This document shows, piece by piece, positions 1 to 5,379 of a stretch of DNA of 16,293 nt. The position numbers and the translations under genes were made by a program. Numbering within the stretch: position 1 is the first letter of the stretch; every line of letters starts with the position of its first letter. Origin of the DNA: an uncultured bacterium (GTDB taxonomy: Bacteria; Bacteroidota; Ignavibacteria; Kapaibacteriales; UBA4661); assembly GCA_937899715.1 (NCBI GenBank), contig CALCNX010000140.1, forward strand, positions 1-16,293, written 5' to 3'. Below the pieces are notes generated by a model, which was given only the letters and a program-made list of their open reading frames with translations, had not been told where the DNA came from and did not search any database.

Positions 1-464
1 AGGAAGATGTACGCCGGCAAAAAATCCTCACGGCTTCGGCGGGTGGGGCCATTTTCATTGCCTGTCTGGGTTTGTTCGGCCTGGCCACCTTTTCGGCTGA
101 GCGACGGCGCAAGGAAATCGTATTCATTCGATTCCTGCTTATCCGCATCCAAGCGACCGTCAAAATTGGTGTCGGTGAGAAAGGCTTGCAGTGCTGCTAT
201 CTGTGCGGCTTGCGCTTGGAGAACGGCAGCCATCTGTCCGGGCGTTTGCAGACCAACGGGATTGCCTGAGATAGGAGAAGCTGCGTCAAGTGAGCCGACA
301 GCACCGCCAACGCCCGTCTCTGCTTCCCAAATAGAGCCGTCGCTATACCATTTCTTGCGTGTTGAGATGACAACAACAGTGCGCCCGATGAAATCTATTG
401 GATTCAACGGGTACATTGGGTCATTCGGTGGAAATTCAACGTATATGTATTGTTCTTCGGACAT
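1..464 (-). CDS. Hypothetical protein with a DxNxDGxxD calcium-loop-like motif, partial at left edge
   Basis: The frame opens at the ATG at 464 (first residues MSEEQYIYVEFPPNDP) and stays open to base 1, so about 154 codons are present and the C-terminus is missing. I do not recognise the family. The N-terminal half contains a SDGSIWEAETG stretch, then a low-complexity, Gln/Ala-rich helical segment, then DTNFDGRLDADK. The last has the D-x-N-x-D-G-x-x-D spacing of dockerin or EF-hand calcium loops; only one copy is visible. The C-terminal visible part is charged and polar. There is no good Shine-Dalgarno sequence. It is separated from the operon upstream by 130 bp containing a candidate FCB-type promoter, so it may be the first gene of a separate, possibly late, transcription unit. 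Confident as a coding frame, unsure of function. Confidence 0.72.
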   Translation of the reverse strand, partial: MSEEQYIYVEFPPNDPMYPLNPIDFIGRTVVVISTRKKWYSDGSIWEAETGVGGAVGSLDAASPISGNPVGLQTPGQMAAVLQAQAAQIAALQAFLTDTNFDGRLDADKQESNEYDFLAPSLSRKGGQAEQTQTGNENGPTRRSREDFLPAYIF

Positions 465-545
465 AGCGCATAGAAGAAGAAGAAAAAATAAAGGAGACCC
501 TTGCCACGCCTGTACTTTGGAGAGACGAACGTATTATTACTGATG

Positions 546-553
546 CAAAGATA
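546..553 (-). promoter_or_regulatory. Candidate FCB-type -7 box (TATCTTTG)
   Basis: TATCTTTG on the minus strand matches the Bacteroidota -7 consensus TAnnTTTG. It sits in the 130-bp gap (465-594) between the HTH gene and the left partial gene, and would start transcription about 75 nt before that gene's ATG. No clear TTG -33 element lies about 20 nt upstream, so this is a half-match. The rest of the gap holds only a weak CCC/GGG hairpin near 575-590. Confidence 0.4.
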
Positions 554-594
554 CCCTATGCCGAACTAACGTTTTGCCCCTTTTGGGACACTTT

Positions 595-816
595 TTAGAC
601 ACAGTTCTGCCCCACGCAGCTTTGGAAGATTCTTCTGTAAAGTTGCGATTGTTCAAGCTCTTCTTCGTGCGTCCCCAATAACTTACGCACGGTGCTTTTG
701 TCGGCATAGCCGAGTGTTTCTGCTATTGATTGCAGGGTGTAACCGCCTTCGCGCAAAACTACGGCTCGTGCCTTGCGCTTTAAGACCTCTTCGTGTCTGC
801 GTGATAACTTCTCCAT
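595..816 (-). CDS. Small helix-turn-helix protein, last gene of the early operon; possible regulator
   Basis: A 73-residue basic protein. Residues about 25-48 (GYTLQSIAETLGYADKSTV) form a recognisable helix-turn-helix of the homeodomain-like/sigma-region-4 kind, preceded by a charged helix and followed by a Glu-rich helix and a Cys-containing tail. It could be a transcription regulator that hands over to the next gene block, or a shortened terminase-small-subunit-like DNA binder; the sequence does not decide. I chose the ATG at 816 because AAGGG lies 4 nt upstream. A TTG at 864 in the same frame would add 16 residues encoded by a hairpin-forming repeat and is unlikely. The 59-nt leader is long for this compact operon and hides the ribosome binding site in a stem, so translation is probably regulated. 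Confidence 0.75.
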   Translation of the reverse strand: MEKLSRRHEEVLKRKARAVVLREGGYTLQSIAETLGYADKSTVRKLLGTHEEELEQSQLYRRIFQSCVGQNCV

Positions 817-820
817 AATG

Positions 821-867
821 CCCTTGTGAGAGTGAACAAAAATTACACACAAACTCTCATGCAAGGG
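821..867 (-). promoter_or_regulatory. RBS-sequestering hairpin in the leader of the HTH gene
   Basis: On the minus strand CCCTTG-ca-TGAGAG (867-854) can pair with CTCTCA-CAAGGG (832-821): 12 base pairs with a 2-nt bulge and a 21-nt loop. The 3' arm contains the AAGGG Shine-Dalgarno sequence, 4 nt before the ATG at 816. The 5' arm lies inside a 27-nt repeat whose exact complement is transcribed beside the tRNA at 13347-13373. Predicted by eye, no folding energy computed. Confidence 0.6.
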
Positions 868-871
868 GAAA
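845..871 (-). repeat. 27-nt exact repeat, copy B (inverted relative to 13347-13373)
   Basis: On the minus strand this begins TTTCCCCTTGCATGAG and ends TTTGTGTGT. All 27 bases recur on the plus strand at 13347-13373. In minus-strand transcripts the two copies are therefore complementary to each other. This copy forms the 5' arm and part of the loop of the leader hairpin of the 595-816 gene. Confidence 0.92.
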
Positions 872-875
872 TTTT

Positions 876-1064
876 CTACTTTTCGATTTCGTAGCTGTTC
901 ACAATCGTCAGCGACATATCACCGACGCGGTGCCGGACAATTTGTTCTGCTCTGTCCAACGCTTCTTTCTTATTTGCAGCTTTCACGGGAATCAGCATAT
1001 GGCCTTGTACGAAGAACTTTACGCAGCCTTCCCATGTTTCGGGTTTTGGTTCTTGTGGTGTCAT
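876..1064 (-). CDS. Hypothetical small protein (62 aa)
   Basis: A 62-residue protein beginning MTPQEPKPETWEGCVKFFVQ. It has a short predicted beta-alpha-beta pattern (VKFFVQGHMLIPVKAANKKEALDRAEQIVRHRV), a layout common in small phage proteins of unknown role. I do not recognise a family. It follows the 102-residue gene by 19 nt and its TAG stop directly precedes the structured leader of the HTH gene. The frame fits the operon's strand and spacing, so it is likely real. Confidence 0.65.
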   Translation of the reverse strand: MTPQEPKPETWEGCVKFFVQGHMLIPVKAANKKEALDRAEQIVRHRVGDMSLTIVNSYEIEK

Positions 1065-1083
1065 TAGTTATGCTCCTTGCTGA

Positions 1084-1392
1084 TTACATCACAAGAAAAA
1101 AATTATTGATTGCATTGTCAAGTTCTTCCCACCACGGGAGATGTCCGTACTTTTCTTCATTTTCATCGCAATCGCCAGTCGTGATATCTTCAATCAACAT
1201 ATCAATATCGGTGTTAAAATCGAAAGTTGCATCAATGAACTTGCCAAAGAAATCATGTATTTGCTCAATTTCTTTTTTATGAGTCGCTATGTAACCTTCA
1301 AGACTTTTCTCTTGTCTATTCAGGCAACCATTGTCGCATAGAAGCGTAGTAACTATTTCTAGTGTACACTCTTGCTGCCATTCTTTTTTCAT
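1084..1392 (-). CDS. Hypothetical acidic protein (102 aa)
   Basis: Begins MKKEWQQECTLEIV and is rich in Asp/Glu, especially in the C-terminal half (DIDMLIEDITTGDCDENEEKYG), ending with WWEELDNAINNFF. Strong net negative charge suggests a DNA-mimic or protein-binding role, but nothing in the sequence shows this, so it is speculation. Its ATG overlaps the stop of an upstream 27-codon frame as ATGA (1389-1392), suggesting translational coupling. Family unknown. Confidence 0.68.
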   Translation of the reverse strand: MKKEWQQECTLEIVTTLLCDNGCLNRQEKSLEGYIATHKKEIEQIHDFFGKFIDATFDFNTDIDMLIEDITTGDCDENEEKYGHLPWWEELDNAINNFFLVM

Positions 1393-1472
1393 TGTTTTAT
1401 CCTTGAATATCTGAGTGAATAAAATCGCGGTTTTGACCAGACCGCGAACTGGCGAGTGCAGTACAGTGTCAT
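1389..1472 (-). CDS. Candidate 27-aa micro-ORF linked by ATGA overlaps at both ends
   Basis: A frame of 27 codons starting MTLYCTRQFAVWSKPRF. Its start overlaps the stop of a 15-codon frame (ATGA, 1469-1472) and its stop overlaps the start of the 102-aa gene (ATGA, 1389-1392). An AGGAGG lies only 1 nt before the ATG, too close for normal initiation. The same frame read further upstream, without a start codon, gives NRCERCKLTAGGMTLYC, a CxxC...C zinc-ribbon-like string. The real protein may therefore start earlier through a frameshift or in an ancestral unbroken form. Confidence 0.35.
   Translation of the reverse strand: MTLYCTRQFAVWSKPRFYSLRYSRIKQ
1426..1446 (-). terminator. GC-rich hairpin with T-rich tail (terminator or attenuator-like)
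   Basis: CGCGGT (1446-1441), a 9-nt loop, then ACCGCG (1431-1426), followed on the minus strand by ATTTTATT. The 6-bp stem is short and the T tract is interrupted, so termination may be partial. It lies inside the 27-codon frame, so translation of that frame could prevent it from folding. Confidence 0.4.
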
Positions 1473-1516
1473 GCCTCCTGCCGTGAGTTTACAGCGTTCA
1501 CAGCGATTGGCAGCAT
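1469..1516 (-). CDS. Candidate 15-aa leader peptide ORF
   Basis: The ATG at 1516 follows GAGAGGAGAG with about 7 nt spacing, one of the better ribosome binding sites in the region. The frame reads MLPIAVNAVNSRQEA and stops in an ATGA overlap with the next micro-ORF. The good initiation site and the overlap support translation, but no function can be assigned. It could be a leader peptide, or the start of a zinc-ribbon gene broken by a frameshift. Confidence 0.35.
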   Translation of the reverse strand: MLPIAVNAVNSRQEA

Positions 1517-1587
1517 AAACACTCTCCTCTCGTGATTTGTTTGTTTAGAAAAGCGGTCATGGGGTACTTATTTTGAATGTTTGCAAA

Positions 1588-1800
1588 TCACAGCATCAAG
1601 CGTCCAGCATCTTCAAACGCATATTGTACATCCCGCCATTCCGTTTTGTTTTCAATCAGAACACCATCTTTGAAAAATTGTACAATGAACTCTTGTTGCA
1701 AGGCAGGACGTTTGTAGTGCTTAGTACCCCACCAACGCAGGTTCATCGTCGGCGTTACTTGCTCGCCTTGTAGAATCTCGTGAAAATCATTTGTGCCCAT
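1588..1800 (-). CDS. Hypothetical small protein (70 aa)
   Basis: Begins MGTNDFHEILQGEQVTPTMN and ends ...DVQYAFEDAGRLML. The centre is rich in Trp and aromatic residues (LRWWGTKHYKRP, EFIVQFFKDGVLIENKTEW), suggesting a compact beta-rich fold. No family recognised. It lies 9 nt downstream of the gene at 1810-2025 on the same strand. Likely a real accessory early gene. Confidence 0.62.
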   Translation of the reverse strand: MGTNDFHEILQGEQVTPTMNLRWWGTKHYKRPALQQEFIVQFFKDGVLIENKTEWRDVQYAFEDAGRLML

Positions 1801-1809
1801 GTGTTTCTT

Positions 1810-2025
1810 TCAAAATGTGGTAAAAATTACTAAATAGGTTGCAATCACAAGCACCACCGCCGACCAAAGCCGCACGTGTTCCGAAAACGACATTTGCAGT
1901 CCGTTTCCGGCGCTTTCAAGAATCAGATTGCGTGTCAGTTCGTGAACGCGATGCTTGGCTTGGTACTGCGTTTCTTTCGTGATTCGCTGCTGTTTGCCGG
2001 GATTGTAAAAGTTGTAGGATTTCAC
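1810..2025 (-). CDS. Small protein with C-terminal membrane anchor (71 aa)
   Basis: The N-terminal 50 residues are polar and basic (MKSYNFYNPGKQQRITKET), and the last 20 or so (LWSAVVLVIATYLVIFTTF) form one hydrophobic segment that reaches the C-terminus, so this would be a tail-anchored membrane protein with its N-terminus in the cytoplasm. The start overlaps the stop of the upstream gene by 4 nt (2022-2025). Family and function unknown. Confidence 0.66.
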   Translation of the reverse strand: MKSYNFYNPGKQQRITKETQYQAKHRVHELTRNLILESAGNGLQMSFSEHVRLWSAVVLVIATYLVIFTTF

Positions 2026-2423
2026 AATGCTTCCTTTGCCTCAATAAGTGATGAAAGACTTGCCGTGCGCCGTATCGCTTGGTTTAATGCGCCCGTGAGC
2101 GTTTCTGAATACGTTGTACTTATCTCTCCCATAAGAACACCACCAAGCGGAGAGCGCCACCCATAAAGGCTTCCATGCTGTTGAAAAAAGTCATGGAGCG
2201 AACTTTTTAACATCTCTAATATCCCGCGAACATGGTCGGCTTGCTCACCGAAACAACACTGCAACACCTCGTCACGTATGCCATCATGCAGTGCAAATGC
2301 GCCAAGCGGAACAGAGTACGCCGCTATGACAAATGCAATACGCTCACCGGATTCCATAATCGGTTCAAAATAGATAGTTACAATGTGGTATTTGTTGAGT
2401 GGTTTGCCGTCTAAATCAGTCAT
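2022..2423 (-). CDS. Hypothetical protein (133 aa)
   Basis: Starts MTDLDGKPLNKYHIVTIYFE at the ATG at 2423, preceded by GGAGGAATGTG, a strong ribosome binding site. The frame is open further upstream, but that stretch overlaps two well-supported genes and lacks such a site, so the longer form is rejected. The first half looks globular with beta strands (HIVTIYFEPIMESGERIAFVIAAYSV). The second is helical with two Cys (LQCCFGEQADHVRGILEML) and a Ser/Thr-rich C-terminus. I do not recognise the family. The start overlaps the upstream stop by one base (TGATG). Confidence 0.7.
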   Translation of the reverse strand: MTDLDGKPLNKYHIVTIYFEPIMESGERIAFVIAAYSVPLGAFALHDGIRDEVLQCCFGEQADHVRGILEMLKSSLHDFFQQHGSLYGWRSPLGGVLMGEISTTYSETLTGALNQAIRRTASLSSLIEAKEAL

Positions 2424-2647
2424 CACATTCCTCCAATCTTCACCGTCAGCACCGCCACCACAGCCAGTGCAACGATTATCCACGCGCAGCCAGCAATCAC
2501 CCAACCACGCTCCATGATGTAATATCCGGACGTAACCATTGCGAGCGAGAACAGGAACACCGTAATTGATGCCGGACGCAGGAAAACGAGCGGTAGCGAG
2601 AAAAAGAACGCTACGCCGAGCAGGTAGAATTTCAGGTTTTTGGTCAT
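2423..2647 (-). CDS. Small integral membrane protein, about three TM segments (74 aa)
   Basis: Nearly all hydrophobic: segments around FYLLGVAFFFSLPLVFL, ASITVFLFSLAMVTSGYYIM and WVIAGCAWIIVALAVVAVL would cross the membrane two or three times, with a short basic N-terminus (MTKNLK). Small multi-span phage proteins can be holins, superinfection-exclusion proteins or envelope modifiers; its place among early genes with no lysin nearby argues against a holin. Overlaps the zinc-ribbon gene upstream by 4 nt and the 133-aa gene downstream by 1 nt. Confidence 0.68.
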   Translation of the reverse strand: MTKNLKFYLLGVAFFFSLPLVFLRPASITVFLFSLAMVTSGYYIMERGWVIAGCAWIIVALAVVAVLTVKIGGM

Positions 2648-2826
2648 GGTTCACGCTCCTGTTTAGGCAATCCTTTAACAACATCCCAATCACTTTCCAT
2701 AATGACATACCCACAGTTTTCGCACGTATGCAGATAAGTGTAAAATGGGACAGTATGAGCCACTCTTGCCCTTTGCTCTGTGTTGCACTCAGGACAGACG
2801 ATAATATCAACATGAGAACCTGTCAT
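2644..2826 (-). CDS. Zinc-ribbon microprotein (60 aa)
   Basis: Begins MTGSHVDIIVCPECNTEQRA. Two CxxC knuckles, CPEC (residues about 11-14) and CENC (about 35-38), separated by about 20 residues, define a classical four-cysteine zinc ribbon, followed by a charged C-terminal tail (DWDVVKGLPKQEREP). Such proteins bind one zinc ion and often contact nucleic acid or other proteins, but the partner cannot be told. ATGA overlaps join it to both neighbours. Confidence 0.72.
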   Translation of the reverse strand: MTGSHVDIIVCPECNTEQRARVAHTVPFYTYLHTCENCGYVIMESDWDVVKGLPKQEREP

Positions 2827-3122
2827 GGTTGCACCTCTGCTCTCAAGCGCTTAAAAAATACAGGCTGTCCGTCCTTCCGCTTGTAACTTTGCCCGTCTAT
2901 GCCTGCCACCTCATAAGACATACACCTGTTTTTTAAGCACCAGTCATTCTTGTTTTCCTGACACAAAGTCCTTGCCTCGCAGCTAACGCAAACATTCGGC
3001 GTTTCCGCTTTCTCTTTGTGTACAGCATAGAAACCTTCAGGAGCTTCTTTGGAATTGATATCCATGTGCATATCCTCAAATATGCTTGATTGCACAATGG
3101 TCATAGTTTTTCCTTCGTTCAT
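2823..3122 (-). CDS. Cysteine-containing hypothetical protein (99 aa)
   Basis: The ATG at 3122 is preceded by AAGGAGGTGAAGCG, a near-perfect Shine-Dalgarno at ideal spacing, so I start here and not at the longer in-frame start at 3257. The protein has a polar N-terminus and then a Cys cluster in the middle: CVSCEARTLCQ and WCLKNRCMSYE, together five cysteines, probably a metal site. It ends with a basic segment (GQSYKRKDGQPVFFKRLRAE). No family recognised. Joined to neighbours by 4-nt overlaps. Confidence 0.72.
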   Translation of the reverse strand: MNEGKTMTIVQSSIFEDMHMDINSKEAPEGFYAVHKEKAETPNVCVSCEARTLCQENKNDWCLKNRCMSYEVAGIDGQSYKRKDGQPVFFKRLRAEVQP

Positions 3123-3286
3123 CGCTTCACCTCCTTGCACCCCTTTAGCGGGTCTTTTATCCATTCCTTTGTTGATTCTAAAGCATGGCTGTAATATCGT
3201 TGGTAAGGCTGTGGCATTAAGCCCAAACTCCAACGCACCAAATTCCATGAGAGCCAATATCTGATTATTCTTATTTGCGTTTTCAT
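3119..3286 (-). CDS. Hypothetical basic Trp-rich microprotein (55 aa)
   Basis: Starts MKTQIRIIRYWLSWNLVRWS and ends LKGCKEVKR. The ATG at 3286 is preceded by GAGGTGAAACT, a good ribosome binding site. ATGA overlaps link it both to the gene before (3283-3286) and after (3119-3122), which is the main reason to call it. It is amphipathic and basic with five tryptophans, so it may bind membrane or nucleic acid; no known family. It covers what would otherwise be a 160-bp gap in a gap-free operon. Confidence 0.66.
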   Translation of the reverse strand: MKTQIRIIRYWLSWNLVRWSLGLMPQPYQRYYSHALESTKEWIKDPLKGCKEVKR

Positions 3287-3585
3287 AGTTTCACCTCTGC
3301 TTCTAAAATTGCCTGTTCTACTTCTTCATCCCATCCGCCGCCACGTTCATAAATTGCCTGTTCGGCAGACTTCAAACATCCTTCGCGCTGTCCCTCCAAA
3401 GCAGCTATCACAGTATCGTGGTCGTAATACCAAACCGTATCCGAAGAGCCACAATTACCACACTCTGTGTTCCCCGGCATAGGTGTCCCGAAACTTTGAC
3501 ATTCATTGCATCTCATGTAGAGGCTGCTATCGCCATGCTCCTTGTGAACCTGACACAGCATCATATTTTCTTCTTTGAAATCCAT
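3283..3585 (-). CDS. Zinc-ribbon protein (100 aa)
   Basis: The N-terminal half carries MRCNECQSFGTPMP and ECGNCGSSDT: two CxxC knuckles about 17 residues apart (residues about 26-45) forming a zinc ribbon. An acidic helical C-terminal half follows (HDTVIAALEGQREG, WDEEVEQAILEAEVKL). Another Cys-His pair (CQVH) lies near the N-terminus. The gene follows the primase-helicase by 21 nt. The role is unknown; zinc-ribbon phage proteins near the replisome are sometimes nucleic-acid or polymerase adaptors, which is only a guess here. Confidence 0.72.
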   Translation of the reverse strand: MDFKEENMMLCQVHKEHGDSSLYMRCNECQSFGTPMPGNTECGNCGSSDTVWYYDHDTVIAALEGQREGCLKSAEQAIYERGGGWDEEVEQAILEAEVKL

Positions 3586-3606
3586 GATTTCTGTCCGTAA
3601 AAGTTG

Positions 3607-5379
3607 TTAAAATGGTTGTTCATATCCCTCTTCTTCGTCATCTTCCGGCGTATATCCGTCATCAGGCTGCGCGGATGCGGAGATTTCGGCGTAACGCTGG
3701 CAGGATTCGTCAAACTCAAACCGTGCATAGCCCAAAACACCGATGTAGCGATGCTTGATTTTCTGCACATAGACTGTTGTTGTGCTTTTTACGCCTGTTT
3801 TATCAAACTGACGGTGAACAACAAAGCCGTTATCTACGACGTTGAACCAGTTCGACGAACCCATGATTGAGTACAGCGTCGGCACTTCGTAGTTCACGCC
3901 GTCGGCTTGTTTGCTCATCTTGGTCGGGTGTGCAACGACGAACAAGTGTATATCGTGGTTACGGGCAAAATACTTGAGTTTGTTCAGTACTTTACCGACG
4001 TATTCCGTTTCTGTCATATCACGCGGGCGCTGGTGTTCGATGGTGTTCCACGGGTCAATCACCGCCGCTTGTATGCCCTCGCGCATGACCAAGTGAGCCA
4101 AACGCTCAAGAATTGCGTCCAGTTTGAAATTTTCGTCAGGTGGTTGCACGTAGAAAAAACTATCATTCAGCCAGATTCGCGCCGCTTCTACGTCGGTTTT
4201 CGTCATGCGCCCGTTCCGGTTCGGCAAGAACGGTTTGCCCACGAGTATTTCTGCCAAGCGCTGCAAGTGAACTTTTATCGGGTAGTTCTCTGGCGTAAAG
4301 AGCGCTGTTTTCCACTGGTGGTTCTTGGCAAGTCGTATCAGTATTTGGTCAAGGAAGTTGGACTTACCGCTTCGTGGTACGCCTGTAATCGCGGTTAATT
4401 GCCCTTTGTGGAAACTGATGAGCCTGTCGAAATCTGTGTACCCGGATTTTGCTCCGTCCGGATACCCATTTTCGTACAAATCCGCAAAATCATCGGCAAA
4501 GTCATTGACACTGAAAACACCTTCGACGGGGTACATCTCAGCTTTTTCAATACACTGCCGAAGCCGCTCCGCTCCGTGCTTTTTCAGCACATCATTTGCA
4601 TCTTTGCAGTCTTGAGGATAGCGCACAATCCAGCACCGATTTTTGCCCAAGCGCCGTGCGAGTTCTTCCCTCAGCCGCAGTCCCGGCGCGTCTGCATCCG
4701 TAGCCAGATAGATTTTGTTTTTGTTGTCCAGCCACGGAGCGCACAAGCTCAAAAATTCCATCTTCTTTTCGGTATTCTTTGCCGTCTCCGGTGGTGCACC
4801 GTTGGGTACACTCACCGCATTCCACAAATCTGCCGTGTTGAACGAGAGCTTGTCCATTTCACCTTCGCAGATGATACATTCCGTCTCGTTTTCGATGTCG
4901 TTCAACCCGTACAGAACCTGTGCGCCGTCTTTGACCTGAGAAAACTTTTTGTCCTTCGTGCGGTACTTCACGTTTACCAGTGTTTCGCCAACGAAGTAGT
5001 TAAACGCTATCGCAGTTTGTTTTTTGCCTTCGATAAATGCGTCCTCTTTGACCTCCACGCGGTTTTTATCCAGTACGGCGGGTGTAATTCCGCGTTCATT
5101 GTGAAACCACGTTCTGAGGGCTTCTGAGGGGCTTTTTTGATTTTGCGTTTCAATCGGCTTCCATTCGCGTTTCTCTTGCGCCTGTTTTAAGCCGCCCTGC
5201 CACCCGCAATGATGACAAAGCCACGTTTTTTTCTCCACATTCACCGCGAGGCATTGCACGTGTTGATGTTCTGCCTTGCGCTGTGAGGAGCATTTCGGAC
5301 ACGTGGTGCGCTGTTCGCCTGTGCCGTAGTGATTGATGCCCGTTATGCCGTAATCGGCGTAGGTTTGAATCTGGCTCAT
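3607..5379 (-). CDS. Bifunctional primase-helicase, T7 gp4 / Twinkle-like
   Basis: A 590-residue protein with the full domain order of phage primase-helicases. A zinc-binding knuckle comes first (C27xxC30 and C55xxC58, as in CPKC...CHHC), which reads DNA for primer start sites. A TOPRIM domain follows, with catalytic Glu172 (CEGEMDKLS) and the D228-A-D230 pair (ATDADAPGLRL). Last comes a DnaB-type RecA-fold helicase with Walker A GVPRSGKS at 333-340 and Walker B AAVID ending at D442. It would unwind the phage replication fork 5' to 3' and lay down RNA primers in the cytoplasm. The ATG overlaps the stop of the initiator-like gene by 4 nt, so the pair is probably translated together. C-terminal acidic tail (DDEEEGYEQPF). 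Function is secure from motifs; no polymerase is seen nearby. Confidence 0.94.
   Translation of the reverse strand: MSQIQTYADYGITGINHYGTGEQRTTCPKCSSQRKAEHQHVQCLAVNVEKKTWLCHHCGWQGGLKQAQEKREWKPIETQNQKSPSEALRTWFHNERGITPAVLDKNRVEVKEDAFIEGKKQTAIAFNYFVGETLVNVKYRTKDKKFSQVKDGAQVLYGLNDIENETECIICEGEMDKLSFNTADLWNAVSVPNGAPPETAKNTEKKMEFLSLCAPWLDNKNKIYLATDADAPGLRLREELARRLGKNRCWIVRYPQDCKDANDVLKKHGAERLRQCIEKAEMYPVEGVFSVNDFADDFADLYENGYPDGAKSGYTDFDRLISFHKGQLTAITGVPRSGKSNFLDQILIRLAKNHQWKTALFTPENYPIKVHLQRLAEILVGKPFLPNRNGRMTKTDVEAARIWLNDSFFYVQPPDENFKLDAILERLAHLVMREGIQAAVIDPWNTIEHQRPRDMTETEYVGKVLNKLKYFARNHDIHLFVVAHPTKMSKQADGVNYEVPTLYSIMGSSNWFNVVDNGFVVHRQFDKTGVKSTTTVYVQKIKHRYIGVLGYARFEFDESCQRYAEISASAQPDDGYTPEDDEEEGYEQPF

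Noticed and set aside
7..543. A 178-codon plus-strand frame at the left edge
   Set aside because: The opposite strand carries a continuous frame with sensible composition and a calcium-loop motif; the plus-strand protein is Arg/Ser/Cys-rich noise.
575..592. Small CCC/GGG hairpin after the HTH gene as a terminator
   Set aside because: Only three or four pairs; too weak to call.
595..864. TTG start at 864 for the HTH gene
   Set aside because: The added residues are encoded by the hairpin repeat; the ATG at 816 has AAGGG at good spacing and completes a coherent regulatory layout.
2423..2647. Holin assignment for the small membrane protein
   Set aside because: No endolysin or spanin nearby and it lies in the early operon; hydrophobicity alone is not enough.
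2022..2813. A 263-codon version of the gene at 2022-2423
   Set aside because: The extra 130 codons overlap the three-span membrane protein and the zinc-ribbon gene; the ATG at 2423 has a strong GGAGGA site.
4399..5127. A 242-codon open frame on the plus strand
   Set aside because: It is antisense to the primase-helicase, whose motifs are all present on the minus strand; its protein has no recognisable features.
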